DNA from: Clostridiales bacterium
GTDB lineage: Bacteria; Bacillota; Clostridia; Christensenellales; Borkfalkiaceae
DNA length: 15,556 nt
Assembly: GCA_015069525.1 (NCBI GenBank)
Contig: SVIK01000029.1
Span: forward strand, 1 to 15,556
Direction: 5' to 3'
Shown: positions 1 through 7,689 of the stretch, one piece after another
Position numbering within the stretch: the stretch's first letter is position 1
How the letters are laid out: each line of letters starts with the position of its first letter
Notes under the pieces: generated by a model
Told to the model about the DNA's origin: nothing
The model's input: only the letters and a program-made list of their open reading frames with translations
Databases searched by the model: none
Program-made: the position numbers and the translations under genes

Positions 1-469
1 GGATATCGGCAATCTTCGCCATGGTAGCGGGTTGGATTTCCACGCCCGTTCTGCCAGGGACGTTGTATGCGATAACGGGGATATTTACCGCTTCGCAAAT
101 GGCTTTGTAATAGGCAACCAAACCGTTTTGCGTACACTTGTTATAATAGGGGGTGACGGCGAGCAATCCGTCTGCGCCGAAAGATTCCGCTTTCTTTGCC
201 GTCATTACGGCGTCCGCCGTGTTGTTGCTACCGCAACCAAAGATGACCTTCGCTCTGCCGTTTACCTTCTTAACGGCGTAATCCATGAGCACGTGTTCTT
301 CTTCGAAACTCATGGTAGACGGCTCGCCCGTCGTGCCCAAAAAGATAATGGCGTCCGTGCCGTTTTCAATTTGGAATTCGATAAGCTTGCCAAACTCTTC
401 GTAATTTACGCCCGTTTCGTTAAAAGGGGTGATGATTGCCGTTGCGCTACCGTTGAAAAATCCTTTCAT
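1..469 (-). CDS. dapA: 4-hydroxy-tetrahydrodipicolinate synthase, N-terminal part (cut by window edge)
   Basis: DapA condenses pyruvate with aspartate semialdehyde, the first committed step to diaminopimelate and lysine, in the cytoplasm. The 156 codons visible show the family hallmarks: GTTGEPST at residues 45-52 (pyruvate-binding Thr46/Thr47, two positions later than in the E. coli enzyme), TPYYNK at 106-111, and YNVPGRTG at 135-142 with the active-site Tyr135 and Arg140. The Schiff-base lysine, expected about 20 residues further on, lies beyond base 1, so the 3' half is missing from the window but nothing looks broken. The start is the ATG whose complement ends at 469, preceded by a GGGAGAG ribosome binding site. 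It lies 51 bases downstream of asd on the same strand with no terminator between, so it is probably co-transcribed with asd under the lysine riboswitch. Confidence 0.96.
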   Translation of the reverse strand, partial: MKGFFNGSATAIITPFNETGVNYEEFGKLIEFQIENGTDAIIFLGTTGEPSTMSFEEEHVLMDYAVKKVNGRAKVIFGCGSNNTADAVMTAKKAESFGADGLLAVTPYYNKCTQNGLVAYYKAICEAVNIPVIAYNVPGRTGVEIQPATMAKIADI

Positions 470-520
470 AATGTTTCACTCTCCCGTGATTAGTATATTC
501 CCCCAAAGGGATAGTTGTGT

Positions 521-1600
521 TTAGTCGAAATAGCCTTTTGCTGCGAGAAGCTCTGCAAGGAGCACAGCTCCGCCTGCCGCACCGCGAAGGGTGTTGTGGG
601 AAAGACCTACGAACTTATAGTCGAATACGACGTCTTCGCGAAGTCTGCCTACCGTCACGCTCATGCCTGCACCTTCCATTCTGTCAAGCTTGGCTTGGGG
701 ACGGTTGTCCTCTTCAAAATAGCGGAGGAATTGTTGAGGCGCGGAGGGAAGCCCAAGTTCTTGGGGAACGCCCTTAAAGGAAGCCCAAGCGGAGAGGATT
801 TCTTCTTTCGTGGGCTTTTTATCAAAGCTTACGAATACCGCCGCCGTATGACCGTCGGAAACGGGGACGCGCAAGCATTGTGCCGTGATGACGGGTGCGG
901 TTGCGGAAACGATTTCTCCGTTTACCACTTCGCCCCAAATTTTAAGAGGTTCTTTTTCGCTCTTTTCTTCTTCGCCACCGATATAAGGGATAACGTTGTC
1001 AAGAATTTCGGGCATCGTTTTAAACGTTTTGCCTGCGCCCGAAATGGCTTGATAGGTACATACCGCCGCTTGCTTGATACCAAACGCCTTCAAGGGGTGC
1101 AAAAGGGGCACGTACGATTGAAGGGAGCAATTGGATTTTACGGCGATAAAGCCACGCTTCGTGCCAAGACGCGCTTTTTGCGAAGCAATGACTTCCAAAT
1201 GGTTATCGTTGATTTCAGGGATAATCATAGGAACGTCTGCGGTGAAGCGGTGTGCCGAGTTGTTGGAAACAACGGGAACTTCTTTTTTTGCGTACGTTTC
1301 TTCAAGTGCGCGAATTTTTGCTTTGTCCATATTTACCGCGCAGAAAACGAAATCTACCGAGCTTGCAATAGCGTCGATATCCGCTTCGGCATCGAGCACC
1401 TTCATTGCTTTATATTTTTCGGGCATCGGGGTTTCGAAAGCCCATTTATCGCCTACTGCTTCCGCATACGTTTTGCCTGCGGAACGGGCAGATGCCGCCA
1501 ATACTTTTACGTTGAACCAAGGGTGGTTTTCCAAAAGACGCAAAAATCTTTGACCAACCATACCCGTAGCACCGATAACGCCAACGTTGAACTGTTTCAT
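521..1600 (-). CDS. asd: Aspartate-semialdehyde dehydrogenase
   Basis: This enzyme reduces aspartyl phosphate to aspartate semialdehyde with NADPH, the branch-point step to lysine, threonine and methionine. The 359-residue protein has the N-terminal nucleotide-binding loop GATGMVGQRF (10-19), the active-site cysteine Cys158 in SNCSLQ, the SGAGK segment (187-191), and the substrate-side histidine in SDGHTA (His251). The length and the SNCSLQ context resemble the longer archaeal/fungal-type ASADH that is also found in Clostridia, rather than the shorter E. coli type; that subgroup call is from memory of the family. The ATG start has an AAGGAGAT ribosome binding site 8-10 bases upstream. It is the first gene behind the lysine riboswitch and terminator, with dapA following, so lysine should switch off both. 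Confidence 0.97.
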   Translation of the reverse strand: MKQFNVGVIGATGMVGQRFLRLLENHPWFNVKVLAASARSAGKTYAEAVGDKWAFETPMPEKYKAMKVLDAEADIDAIASSVDFVFCAVNMDKAKIRALEETYAKKEVPVVSNNSAHRFTADVPMIIPEINDNHLEVIASQKARLGTKRGFIAVKSNCSLQSYVPLLHPLKAFGIKQAAVCTYQAISGAGKTFKTMPEILDNVIPYIGGEEEKSEKEPLKIWGEVVNGEIVSATAPVITAQCLRVPVSDGHTAAVFVSFDKKPTKEEILSAWASFKGVPQELGLPSAPQQFLRYFEEDNRPQAKLDRMEGAGMSVTVGRLREDVVFDYKFVGLSHNTLRGAAGGAVLLAELLAAKGYFD

Positions 1601-1642
1601 GAGTGTATATCTCCTTACGACTAAAAATAATTTTCAAAAGGT

Positions 1643-1670
1643 AAAATAAAAGGCGGGAAACCGCCCCGCC
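1643..1670 (-). terminator. Intrinsic terminator of the lysine riboswitch leader
   Basis: Read on the minus strand, a G+C-only stem (GGCGG paired with CCGCC around a TTTC loop, with an alternative GGCGGG/CCCGCC pairing) is followed directly by TTTTATTTT. It lies between the riboswitch aptamer and the asd start, where a transcription-attenuating expression platform is expected. A CCCCG segment at 1701-1705 could compete for the G-rich strand as an anti-terminator. That pairing is inference. Confidence 0.8.
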
Positions 1671-1717
1671 GAGTATAAGCAATAGAAACGCCCGTTTTTT
1701 CGGGGTATTCTTTATGC

Positions 1718-1890
1718 AAATAGCACTTCACTTGGCGGTGACAGTCACACGGGTATTCTCCCGTATGCCCAGCGCGAAAGGGGACGAAAGACGCGCTTCG
1801 GCGGAGATACCCTTTCCCTTGTGGCTACGTCCGCAAATCCGTCCCGATTTGCTTGCCAAAAGGTACTAATGTTCGTCCGCTCCTCTATTT
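1718..1890 (-). promoter_or_regulatory. Lysine riboswitch (L box) controlling asd-dapA
   Basis: On the minus strand the leader begins AAATAGAGGAGCGGACGA and ends GTGCTATTT, so AAATAG (1885-1890) pairs with CTATTT (1718-1723) as the closing P1 helix. Conserved L-box segments follow in order: AGAGGAGCG, an AGTA loop-E-like piece, the hallmark CCGCCGAAG, and GCTGGGCAT followed by CTGTCACCGCC. The stems carry their own complements, for example GCAAATC with GATTTGC and ACGGGAG with CTCCCGT. L-box RNAs bind lysine and terminate transcription of lysine genes when it is abundant, which fits the downstream terminator and the asd-dapA cargo. Confidence 0.9.
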
Positions 1891-1899
1891 AGCAAGTTT

Positions 1900-1928
1900 A
1901 TTTTAGCACATAATAAACCAAATGTCAA
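1900..1928 (-). promoter_or_regulatory. Sigma-A promoter of the riboswitch-asd-dapA transcript
   Basis: The minus strand reads TTGACA (1923-1928), a 17-base spacer, then TAAAAT (1900-1905). The -35 box is a perfect consensus match, the -10 has one mismatch, and the spacing is ideal. Transcription would start near 1893, just before the aptamer's first helix strand. Confidence 0.87.
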
Positions 1929-1988
1929 AGATTTTTCACGACTTGTTAATTTTATTTGCATTTAATTTCATTTTTTCTCTAAAATTCC

Positions 1989-2017
1989 TTGAAATCATCA
2001 CAATTTTGTGGTATTAT
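1989..2017 (+). promoter_or_regulatory. Sigma-A promoter of the five-gene plus-strand operon
   Basis: TTGAAA (1989-1994), a 17-base spacer and TATTAT (2012-2017) give a good housekeeping promoter pointing away from the lysine operon. The spacer contains the inverted repeat CACAA-TT-TTGTG (1999-2010), a possible operator. The leader to the first start codon is about 55 bases and carries a short hairpin, GCGAGC-GAC-GCTTGC, at 2034-2048. Confidence 0.8.
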
Positions 2018-2077
2018 ATAGTGGTGAGAATATGCGAGCGACGCTTGCAAACTTAATATGTGTTTTGGAGAAGGTTT

Positions 2078-3361
2078 ATGGCACAGAAAAAGAAAGGGCT
2101 GATTAACCGCCTTTTGGAAGGGAAAGAAAGAAGTGAGGAATATGCAAGAAGTACGTTGCCTACCAACCGTTGGCAACTCTTTTGGGATGTATTCAAGGGG
2201 AACTTTTGGAAGATTGTAAAAGCGAATTTGCTTACGATTTTGTTTATGCTTCCCATGATTGCCGTTATCGTTATTATCAACTTGATGAAAGGCGCGCAAG
2301 GGGAAATTTATCCGTTTGGCGCAAACGTTGGCGGTGGCTATCCTTTCTATCCTGCACAACAAGGCATGGCGGAAAGCTTGAATTTTAATTTGAATGTTTT
2401 CTTATACGTGGGGCTTATAATCACCTCCTTTATTGCTTCGGTTGGGCTTGCAGGCGGTATGTACGTCGTACGTAATATGGTTTGGACGGAAGGTATTTTC
2501 GTGGCAAACGATTTCTGGCGTGGGATTAAGCTCAATTATAAAAACGCGTTGCAAACGACGCTCTTCTTTATAATTATTTTCTCCGTTTGCGGTGCGCTTA
2601 TCTCGCTTGCGGATTTGACGCTTGCAACGGGTATAGACAAGCCCGTTTGGATGATGATTTCCAAGGTGACGAGCTATATCGTAATTATCTTGGCAGGGCT
2701 TATGTCCATTTGGATGATTGCGCTTGGCGTAAACTATAAGATGTCTTTCTTCTTATTGCTTCGCAATTCCTTCTTGATGACGGTTGGTACTTTCCCGCAA
2801 ACGATTTTCTTCGTGGCGCTTGCGTCGATTCCTTTCTTGTTGTTGCTCTTTGGCGGGTTCTTTACCGTTTTGGGCGTAATGCTTATGCTCTTGTTTGGCT
2901 TTTCTTACGCGCTTTTGGTATGGCTCGATTTTGCACAATGGTTGTTTGATAAGTATATCAACCCGAGAATTACTGGGGCAAAAGTGGGTAGAGGTATTTA
3001 CAACAAAGACGGTACGTCCGCACTTACGGGGGACGATAGTCAAGCTTCTATCGAATATGAAAAGAGCTTGCTTGCGTACGGGCGTTCCCGCTTGATTGCA
3101 CGCCCGATTAAACCGATTGACGACGGCATGGAAGTGTACGATTTGCCTACTTCGTTTACCCGCGACGATTTGAAGAAGTTGCGCGAGAGCAAGCAAACGA
3201 TTGTGGAAGATACCGAAGCGTATGCGTTGGAACACAAAGACGAGGCGCGCTACGTGGAATACAACAAGCAGTTTGACGAACGTGAAAAGGCGCTTCAAGA
3301 CGAGTTGGATAAAAACGGCAAAAAGAAAAAACGGAAACCGCCGAAGCTTCTTGGACAATAA
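2078..3361 (+). CDS. Six-helix membrane protein, YesL/DUF624-like, with long charged C-terminal tail
   Basis: This 427-residue integral membrane protein is of unknown function. The start is the ATG at 2078, which has GGAGAAGG five bases upstream; an in-frame GTG at 2060 would place that site inside the gene and is less likely. Hydrophobic segments lie near residues 50-70, 106-130, 160-185, 198-222, 242-262 and 264-288. The first, preceded by FWDVFKGNFWKIVKANLL, resembles the opening of the YesL/DUF624 family, often found beside carbohydrate transport genes; the match is by eye only. Residues 290-427 form a soluble, charged, partly helical tail ending in a lysine-rich KKKKRKPPK stretch, probably cytoplasmic, and unusual because YesL proteins are normally about 210 residues. 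It is first in an operon with a methyltransferase and hslO. Confidence 0.75.
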   Translation: MAQKKKGLINRLLEGKERSEEYARSTLPTNRWQLFWDVFKGNFWKIVKANLLTILFMLPMIAVIVIINLMKGAQGEIYPFGANVGGGYPFYPAQQGMAESLNFNLNVFLYVGLIITSFIASVGLAGGMYVVRNMVWTEGIFVANDFWRGIKLNYKNALQTTLFFIIIFSVCGALISLADLTLATGIDKPVWMMISKVTSYIVIILAGLMSIWMIALGVNYKMSFFLLLRNSFLMTVGTFPQTIFFVALASIPFLLLLFGGFFTVLGVMLMLLFGFSYALLVWLDFAQWLFDKYINPRITGAKVGRGIYNKDGTSALTGDDSQASIEYEKSLLAYGRSRLIARPIKPIDDGMEVYDLPTSFTRDDLKKLRESKQTIVEDTEAYALEHKDEARYVEYNKQFDEREKALQDELDKNGKKKKRKPPKLLGQ

Positions 3362-3390
3362 GCTTGGTAAAACGTTTATAAAGGGATACT

Positions 3391-4134
3391 ATGAAAAACA
3401 CAGCGGCGTATACAAATCTTGCCGAATGGTTTGAATATCTTAACGACGACTGCGACTATGAAAATTGGTCGCAGTATTTAATTATGCAGTTAAAAGCCTT
3501 TCCGCTTTCTTGCGGATTGGACGTGGGTTGCGGTGGCGGTTGGTTTACCCGCGCTTTCCAAAAGCAAGGCTACCAAATGACGGGCATGGACGTTTCACCG
3601 CAGATGCTCGATTTTGCCCAAAGAAAGGCGCTTAAATCGGGGATTAGAAGCGAATATATCCTTGGGGATATCGCTACGAAAAAACCGCCCAAGCGTTTTG
3701 ATTTCGTGACGGCGATTAACGATTGTATCAACTATATCCCCAAAAACAAACTGGATAACGCTTTCAAAAATATTGCGGGTTGTTTGAAAAGTGGCGGGGT
3801 ATTTCTTTTCGATATTAGCGCCCCTCGCAAATTTGCTGAAAAAATTGCAAATACTGTAAGCGCGGACGACAGAGAGGATATCACGTACCTTTCTTTTGGA
3901 ACGGTAGAAGGGGATAAAGCGACGCTTGACGTCACGTTGTTCGTGAAAGGGAAAGAGGGGGGATATACCCGCTTGGACGAAACGCACGAACAATATATTT
4001 ATAGCGAAGAAGAAATTCTTTCCGCATTAGAGAAAAACGGCTTTACGCCCTTGCAGGTGGAAGGACACCTTGGTGAGAACAAGGAAACGAGCGACAGGCT
4101 TTGCTTTTTGGCAAAGAAAGGAGGCGGAAAATGA
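3391..4134 (+). CDS. Class I SAM-dependent methyltransferase
   Basis: The 247-residue protein has the Rossmann-fold methyltransferase signature: motif I LDVGCGGGWF at 43-52, an acidic Asp67 after strand beta-2 in GMDVSPQML, LGDIA at 91-95 (motif II-like, contacts adenine), and FDFVTAINDCINYI at 103-116 (motif III/post-III region), then GGVFLFDIS at 135-143. These are Methyltransf_11/25-type features typical of small-molecule or protein methylation. The C-terminal half carries a beta-strand insertion ending in a YSEEEILSALEKNGF segment, often seen before the last strand in YqeM-like enzymes. The substrate cannot be told from sequence. The ATG at 3391 lies 29 bases after the membrane protein gene, with AAAGGGA upstream. 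Its stop overlaps the hslO start as ATGA, so the two are translationally coupled. Confidence 0.88.
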   Translation: MKNTAAYTNLAEWFEYLNDDCDYENWSQYLIMQLKAFPLSCGLDVGCGGGWFTRAFQKQGYQMTGMDVSPQMLDFAQRKALKSGIRSEYILGDIATKKPPKRFDFVTAINDCINYIPKNKLDNAFKNIAGCLKSGGVFLFDISAPRKFAEKIANTVSADDREDITYLSFGTVEGDKATLDVTLFVKGKEGGYTRLDETHEQYIYSEEEILSALEKNGFTPLQVEGHLGENKETSDRLCFLAKKGGGK

Positions 4135-4970
4135 GCAACGTATTGCGTACGCTCGTATTTGACGGACAAGTATCCTTGACTTTGGCGGATACGACGGAAA
4201 TGGTTAAAGAGGGAGCTCGTTTGCACGTGCTTTCCCCTTCGACGAGCGTCGTTTTTGGAAAAACGCTTTCGGCGATGACTTTTATGAGCGCTTGCTTGAA
4301 AGGGGAAACGGGAGAAATTTCCCTTTCCGTGAAAAGCGACGGCTTGGGCGGAGAGATTGGCGTTTCGGGGAATAAACAGCTGAATATACGTGGCTTTATC
4401 GAAAACGGCAAAGCGGAAGGGGACGAGGATACCGTATTTGGAAAAGACGGCTCGATTACCATTATCCGTGACGACGGGTATGCCCGTCCGTTCGTCGGGT
4501 CGTGCGCGTTTCCAAAGGCGGGGGGCGTAGACGGCGCTTTTGAGGAATATTTCCGCATTAGCGAGCAGTTGCCTACCTATTTCAAAACGGCGGTAGAAAC
4601 GGACGAAAAAGGGGGCGTGCTGTTTGCGGGCGTAGCGGTATTGCAACCGCTTCCCTTTGCGGACGAGGAAACGCTTGATAAGACGAAAAAAACCGATTTA
4701 ACCGCGCTTTTACAAAGTGTAAAGGCAAAGGGCGTAGAGGAAACGGCTATCGCTTCGTTTGGGCAAGATACTCCGGTGTGGGAGAAACGCAACGCGCAAT
4801 ACAAATGCAACTGTTCAAGGCACTACTTAAAACGGGTGCTCGTATCGCTTGGAGAAGCGCAAATGCGGGAGATACTCGATAAAGACGGAGCGGTGAAAGT
4901 GCATTGTCACTACTGCAATACCGATTACGAATTTACGGATAAGGACGCGGACGAACTGTTTGCGGAGTAA
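4131..4970 (+). CDS. hslO: Hsp33 redox-regulated molecular chaperone
   Basis: Hsp33 is a cytoplasmic holdase activated by oxidation, which protects unfolding proteins during oxidative and heat stress. The 279-residue length is right for the family. The C-terminal redox switch is intact: Cys226-x-Cys228 in YKCNCSR, 30 residues, then Cys259-x-x-Cys262 in HCHYCN, fitting the CxC-x(27-32)-CxxC zinc site. The N-terminal domain shows family-like segments such as GKTLSAMTFMS (43-53) and the DGSITIIRDDG stretch (106-116). The ATG at 4131 is chosen because GGAGGCGG precedes it and it overlaps the methyltransferase stop by four bases; an upstream in-frame TTG at 4101 adds ten residues absent from typical Hsp33. 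It is the third gene of the operon. Confidence 0.96.
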   Translation: MSNVLRTLVFDGQVSLTLADTTEMVKEGARLHVLSPSTSVVFGKTLSAMTFMSACLKGETGEISLSVKSDGLGGEIGVSGNKQLNIRGFIENGKAEGDEDTVFGKDGSITIIRDDGYARPFVGSCAFPKAGGVDGAFEEYFRISEQLPTYFKTAVETDEKGGVLFAGVAVLQPLPFADEETLDKTKKTDLTALLQSVKAKGVEETAIASFGQDTPVWEKRNAQYKCNCSRHYLKRVLVSLGEAQMREILDKDGAVKVHCHYCNTDYEFTDKDADELFAE

Positions 4971-4978
4971 TAAAGAAT

Positions 4979-6721
4979 ATGAAAAACGGCAAAACGGCAA
5001 AAATAGATTTCAGCCGTGAACGGCTTGCGTCGCTCGCGGATAAATACTATAACGAGGGGAAATTTCTTTCCGCTCTCCGTTTGGCGTATAAGGAATGGGA
5101 GCTTTACGGTGGGGACGGGGAAGTGTACGCGCGCTTTTCCGATATCTACGAGGGCATGGACTTGCATACGACGGCAATCAATTTTTGGTTTCGCTTTTTA
5201 GACGAGGCAAACGAAGAGGATTTGCCCGATATCTACGAGGGGCTTGCCGTCAATTATTTACACCAAGGAAACGAAACGCAGGCGGCGTATTATTATAACA
5301 AGCTTATCGATGCAGACGAAACGTTGCCCGAAGAAACAAAATTGGATATTATAGAGGCGTTTGCAAAGGATAAAAAGGATAAATTCCGCTTTGTATATCC
5401 GCCTCGCCTTGCCGATTATTCTAAGGAAATCAGCCTTGGCTCGGATGCGCTAAAACGTGGGGATTGCAAGGGCGCGGTGTCCGTGCTTTCGGCGGTGGAG
5501 AAAGGCTCGAAAGATTATGCGCAGGCGCGGGAAATGCAAGCGGTGGCGTACCTTCTCAACGGGGATATGGACAGCGCGGAAGCGTGCTGTAAGGAACTGT
5601 TGGAAAACGAGCCTGATAACGTGCGGGTATTGGCTACCCTTTCCGCCGTGTATTTGGAGGGCGGGAAAAAGGAAGAGAGCAAAGAAATTGCCTTGTATCT
5701 TGCCCAAAAAGAGCAAACGGACACGGACGAATTGTATAAAGTGGCGACGGTTTGCTGTGAAAACGGCTTACACAAAGAGGCGTATGAAAAATTCTGCCAA
5801 ATGGAAGAAAAAGTGCCTTTTGACGGCAGAATGTTGTATTTTAAGGCGGTTTCGGCGTATAAGAGCGGGAAACTCGACGAGGCGGAACGGGCGTTTGATA
5901 CGCTATGTACCGTCTATCCCGATGCGGAAGTCGCAAAATATTATTTGAAATATTTACGCGTTTATAAAATGGAAATAGAGGACGGAAACGAGAACGCGGA
6001 AAAACCGCCCGAGCCGACGTATTTTTACCATTTACCGCAAGAGGAGAGAGAGGAACGCTGTCGTACCCTTATCCGTATTGGAAAATGCGCGAAAGACGAA
6101 GCGCAACTCTTTGGGTTGATTGCTTGGCACGACGGATATTTTAGGTGGTGCTTTGACGAGATGGACGGCACCGACCACGATTTGCAATATTTGGCGCTCG
6201 CCACCGCAGAACACGTGCGCGCGGACGATTTTTTACGGGAAATCTTGCTCGATTGCGAGGTGCTGGATTTGCTCAAAATCGAGGTTTTGCGCATGTTGTA
6301 CGAACGCAACGAGGATATGGATATCGGCATCGTTTTATGCCATATCTACCGCCGTTTGCACCTTCAAAAAATTGCCGTTGGGAAAAAGAAGAGAAAGCGT
6401 TTTATCGAGGCGTACGCGCAGGTTGCTTCTAAGTTCGTCGTTGTCAGCGACGAGCACGGCAATAAGATAAAAACGACGGCGGAAAAGGTGTATAAGGAGC
6501 TGGAAAATGCGGACGCATTGGACTTGGTGGAAAAGACGGAGGATTGTGCCTGCGCCATATTCCTATTGTCTGGCTTGAAAGAGCTCCGTGGGAACGTGGA
6601 AACGGTGGCGAAAGCGTTTGACGCAAACGCGGATAAAGTGCGCGTGTTGATGGCTACCGCAATTGGCGAAGAATACACGGAAAAGAACGTGGAAAAGGAA
6701 GAGAATAATGAAATTGATTGA
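4979..6721 (+). CDS. TPR-repeat protein of unknown function
   Basis: This 580-residue protein has no signal peptide or membrane helix and is probably cytoplasmic. Tetratricopeptide-type helix pairs can be seen near residues 12-45, 46-80, 86-115, 152-212, 213-246, 250-283 and 284-317. Clear examples are YLLNGDMDSAEACCKELLENEPDNV and AYKSGKLDEAERAFDTLCTVYPDA, each with the G-A-P spacing of TPRs. A short proline-bearing linker (about 340-350) leads to an all-helical C-terminal region (350-560) I cannot assign. TPRs bind proteins, so an adaptor role is likely, but no partner is shown. The ATG at 4979 is eight bases after hslO with GGAG 11 bases upstream, a rather long spacing. The end overlaps the next gene by 14 bases. 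Confidence 0.83.
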   Translation: MKNGKTAKIDFSRERLASLADKYYNEGKFLSALRLAYKEWELYGGDGEVYARFSDIYEGMDLHTTAINFWFRFLDEANEEDLPDIYEGLAVNYLHQGNETQAAYYYNKLIDADETLPEETKLDIIEAFAKDKKDKFRFVYPPRLADYSKEISLGSDALKRGDCKGAVSVLSAVEKGSKDYAQAREMQAVAYLLNGDMDSAEACCKELLENEPDNVRVLATLSAVYLEGGKKEESKEIALYLAQKEQTDTDELYKVATVCCENGLHKEAYEKFCQMEEKVPFDGRMLYFKAVSAYKSGKLDEAERAFDTLCTVYPDAEVAKYYLKYLRVYKMEIEDGNENAEKPPEPTYFYHLPQEEREERCRTLIRIGKCAKDEAQLFGLIAWHDGYFRWCFDEMDGTDHDLQYLALATAEHVRADDFLREILLDCEVLDLLKIEVLRMLYERNEDMDIGIVLCHIYRRLHLQKIAVGKKKRKRFIEAYAQVASKFVVVSDEHGNKIKTTAEKVYKELENADALDLVEKTEDCACAIFLLSGLKELRGNVETVAKAFDANADKVRVLMATAIGEEYTEKNVEKEENNEID

Positions 6722-7535
6722 TTTTGACGGATTGTTTGACGAAAAGCTTGCGCAATTCATGGAAGAAAACAAGGATAAATACACGGAAAAACAATGGGAG
6801 GATATTATCCCGAAGCTGTATAAAAAGTTTGGGGATACCTACGTTTCAAGGGTGAAATGTACTCCCAAGGAATATTACGCCCGCATGAGCGATAATCAGC
6901 TTGCCGATACGTTGCGTGCACATCTTAAAGAGGATATTCCCGCGCCCGAATTTTTGTGCGCGGAAATTGAAGCGCGTGGGGAGGCGGAAACGCTTATTCC
7001 GTTGCTCTTTGACGAGGATACGAGCGCCGTTTCGTATGCAATCAATCTTATCGGGGACAACGCGCTTGCCTATGAGGCGTACTTTAAGATTTTAACGGAA
7101 AACTTGTCCGAAGAGGACGTGAGAAGCGATATTACGGATATCTTCCGCTTGCACGCGGACGAGCTGAAAGAACGTGTAATCGATACGTACGAAAAGGGCT
7201 TGGCAAAAGAGTATATGTTGGAAATTCTCTCCCGCGTAAAGGAAAGAGAGGAAAGGGTATATTCCATTTTAATGGACGCGTTCACCTCGGGAGAAAATAC
7301 GTCGGTACGCGCAGGATATCTCGCTTCGTACGGGGACGAGAGGGCGTTGCCGGCGCTTCTTCAAAAAATCGAAGATAGAACGATTGGGTTTGTGGAATTT
7401 CAGGAATTGAAGTATGCGATTGAAGCGCTCGGCGGGGAATACGACGAGCCTCGCGATTTTACGGACGATAAGGACTATATCGCCGTGGAAGCGGAAAACG
7501 TGAAGCGCGTTCAAGAGGAAACGTTGAAAAGTTAA
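6708..7535 (+). CDS. HEAT-like helical repeat protein of unknown function
   Basis: This 275-residue, acidic, predicted all-helical protein follows and overlaps the TPR gene. The best HEAT/PBS-lyase-like pair is at residues 198-243, where RAGYLASYGDERALPALLQ is followed by a second helix ending in IEALGG. A weaker one is AETLIPLLFDEDTSAVSYA at 93-111. The N-terminal 70 residues hold a helical region ending in TPKEYYARMSDNQLADTL. I do not recognise the family. The start is the ATG at 6708 with AAGGAAGAG upstream; an in-frame TTG at 6663 lies deep in the TPR gene and has no site. The overlap of 14 bases implies coupled translation with the TPR protein, so the two may work together. It is the last gene before a strong terminator. 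Confidence 0.78.
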   Translation: MKLIDFDGLFDEKLAQFMEENKDKYTEKQWEDIIPKLYKKFGDTYVSRVKCTPKEYYARMSDNQLADTLRAHLKEDIPAPEFLCAEIEARGEAETLIPLLFDEDTSAVSYAINLIGDNALAYEAYFKILTENLSEEDVRSDITDIFRLHADELKERVIDTYEKGLAKEYMLEILSRVKEREERVYSILMDAFTSGENTSVRAGYLASYGDERALPALLQKIEDRTIGFVEFQELKYAIEALGGEYDEPRDFTDDKDYIAVEAENVKRVQEETLKS

Positions 7536-7560
7536 GGAAAACTATACATAAACAAAATGC

Positions 7561-7604
7561 ACTCCGCATATAGTAAACCGTGAGGTTTGCCTGCGGAGTT
7601 TTTT
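7561..7604 (+). terminator. Intrinsic terminator ending the hslO operon
   Basis: ACTCCGCA (7561-7568) pairs with TGCGGAGT (7592-7599), with an inner AAACC-GTGA-GGTTT hairpin at 7575-7588, followed by a run of six T. It starts 25 bases after the last stop codon. Confidence 0.92.
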
Positions 7605-7689
7605 GTTTTTTGGTGGGATTGTAAGTCGTTGTTTACGGTCGTGCCAATGGGTAAAGAGTATAGTATAGTTAGGCAGGCGGGAGGTCTAA

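Noticed and set aside
32..493. Plus-strand frame of 153 codons over dapA
   Set aside because: It is antisense to clear DapA motifs and has no ribosome binding site or promoter.
515..1624. Plus-strand open frame of 369 codons over the asd gene
   Set aside because: The minus strand encodes an unmistakable aspartate-semialdehyde dehydrogenase with an L-box leader; the plus frame has no recognisable domain.
2060..2077. Upstream GTG start for the membrane protein
   Set aside because: It would place the ribosome binding site inside the coding region and has no site of its own; ATG at 2078 is well placed.
7605..7689. Sigma-E promoter upstream of spoIVA
   Set aside because: A sigma-E promoter is expected from Bacillus, but the best -10-like string, TATAGTAT at 7659-7666, has no matching -35 box at proper distance, so I do not call it.
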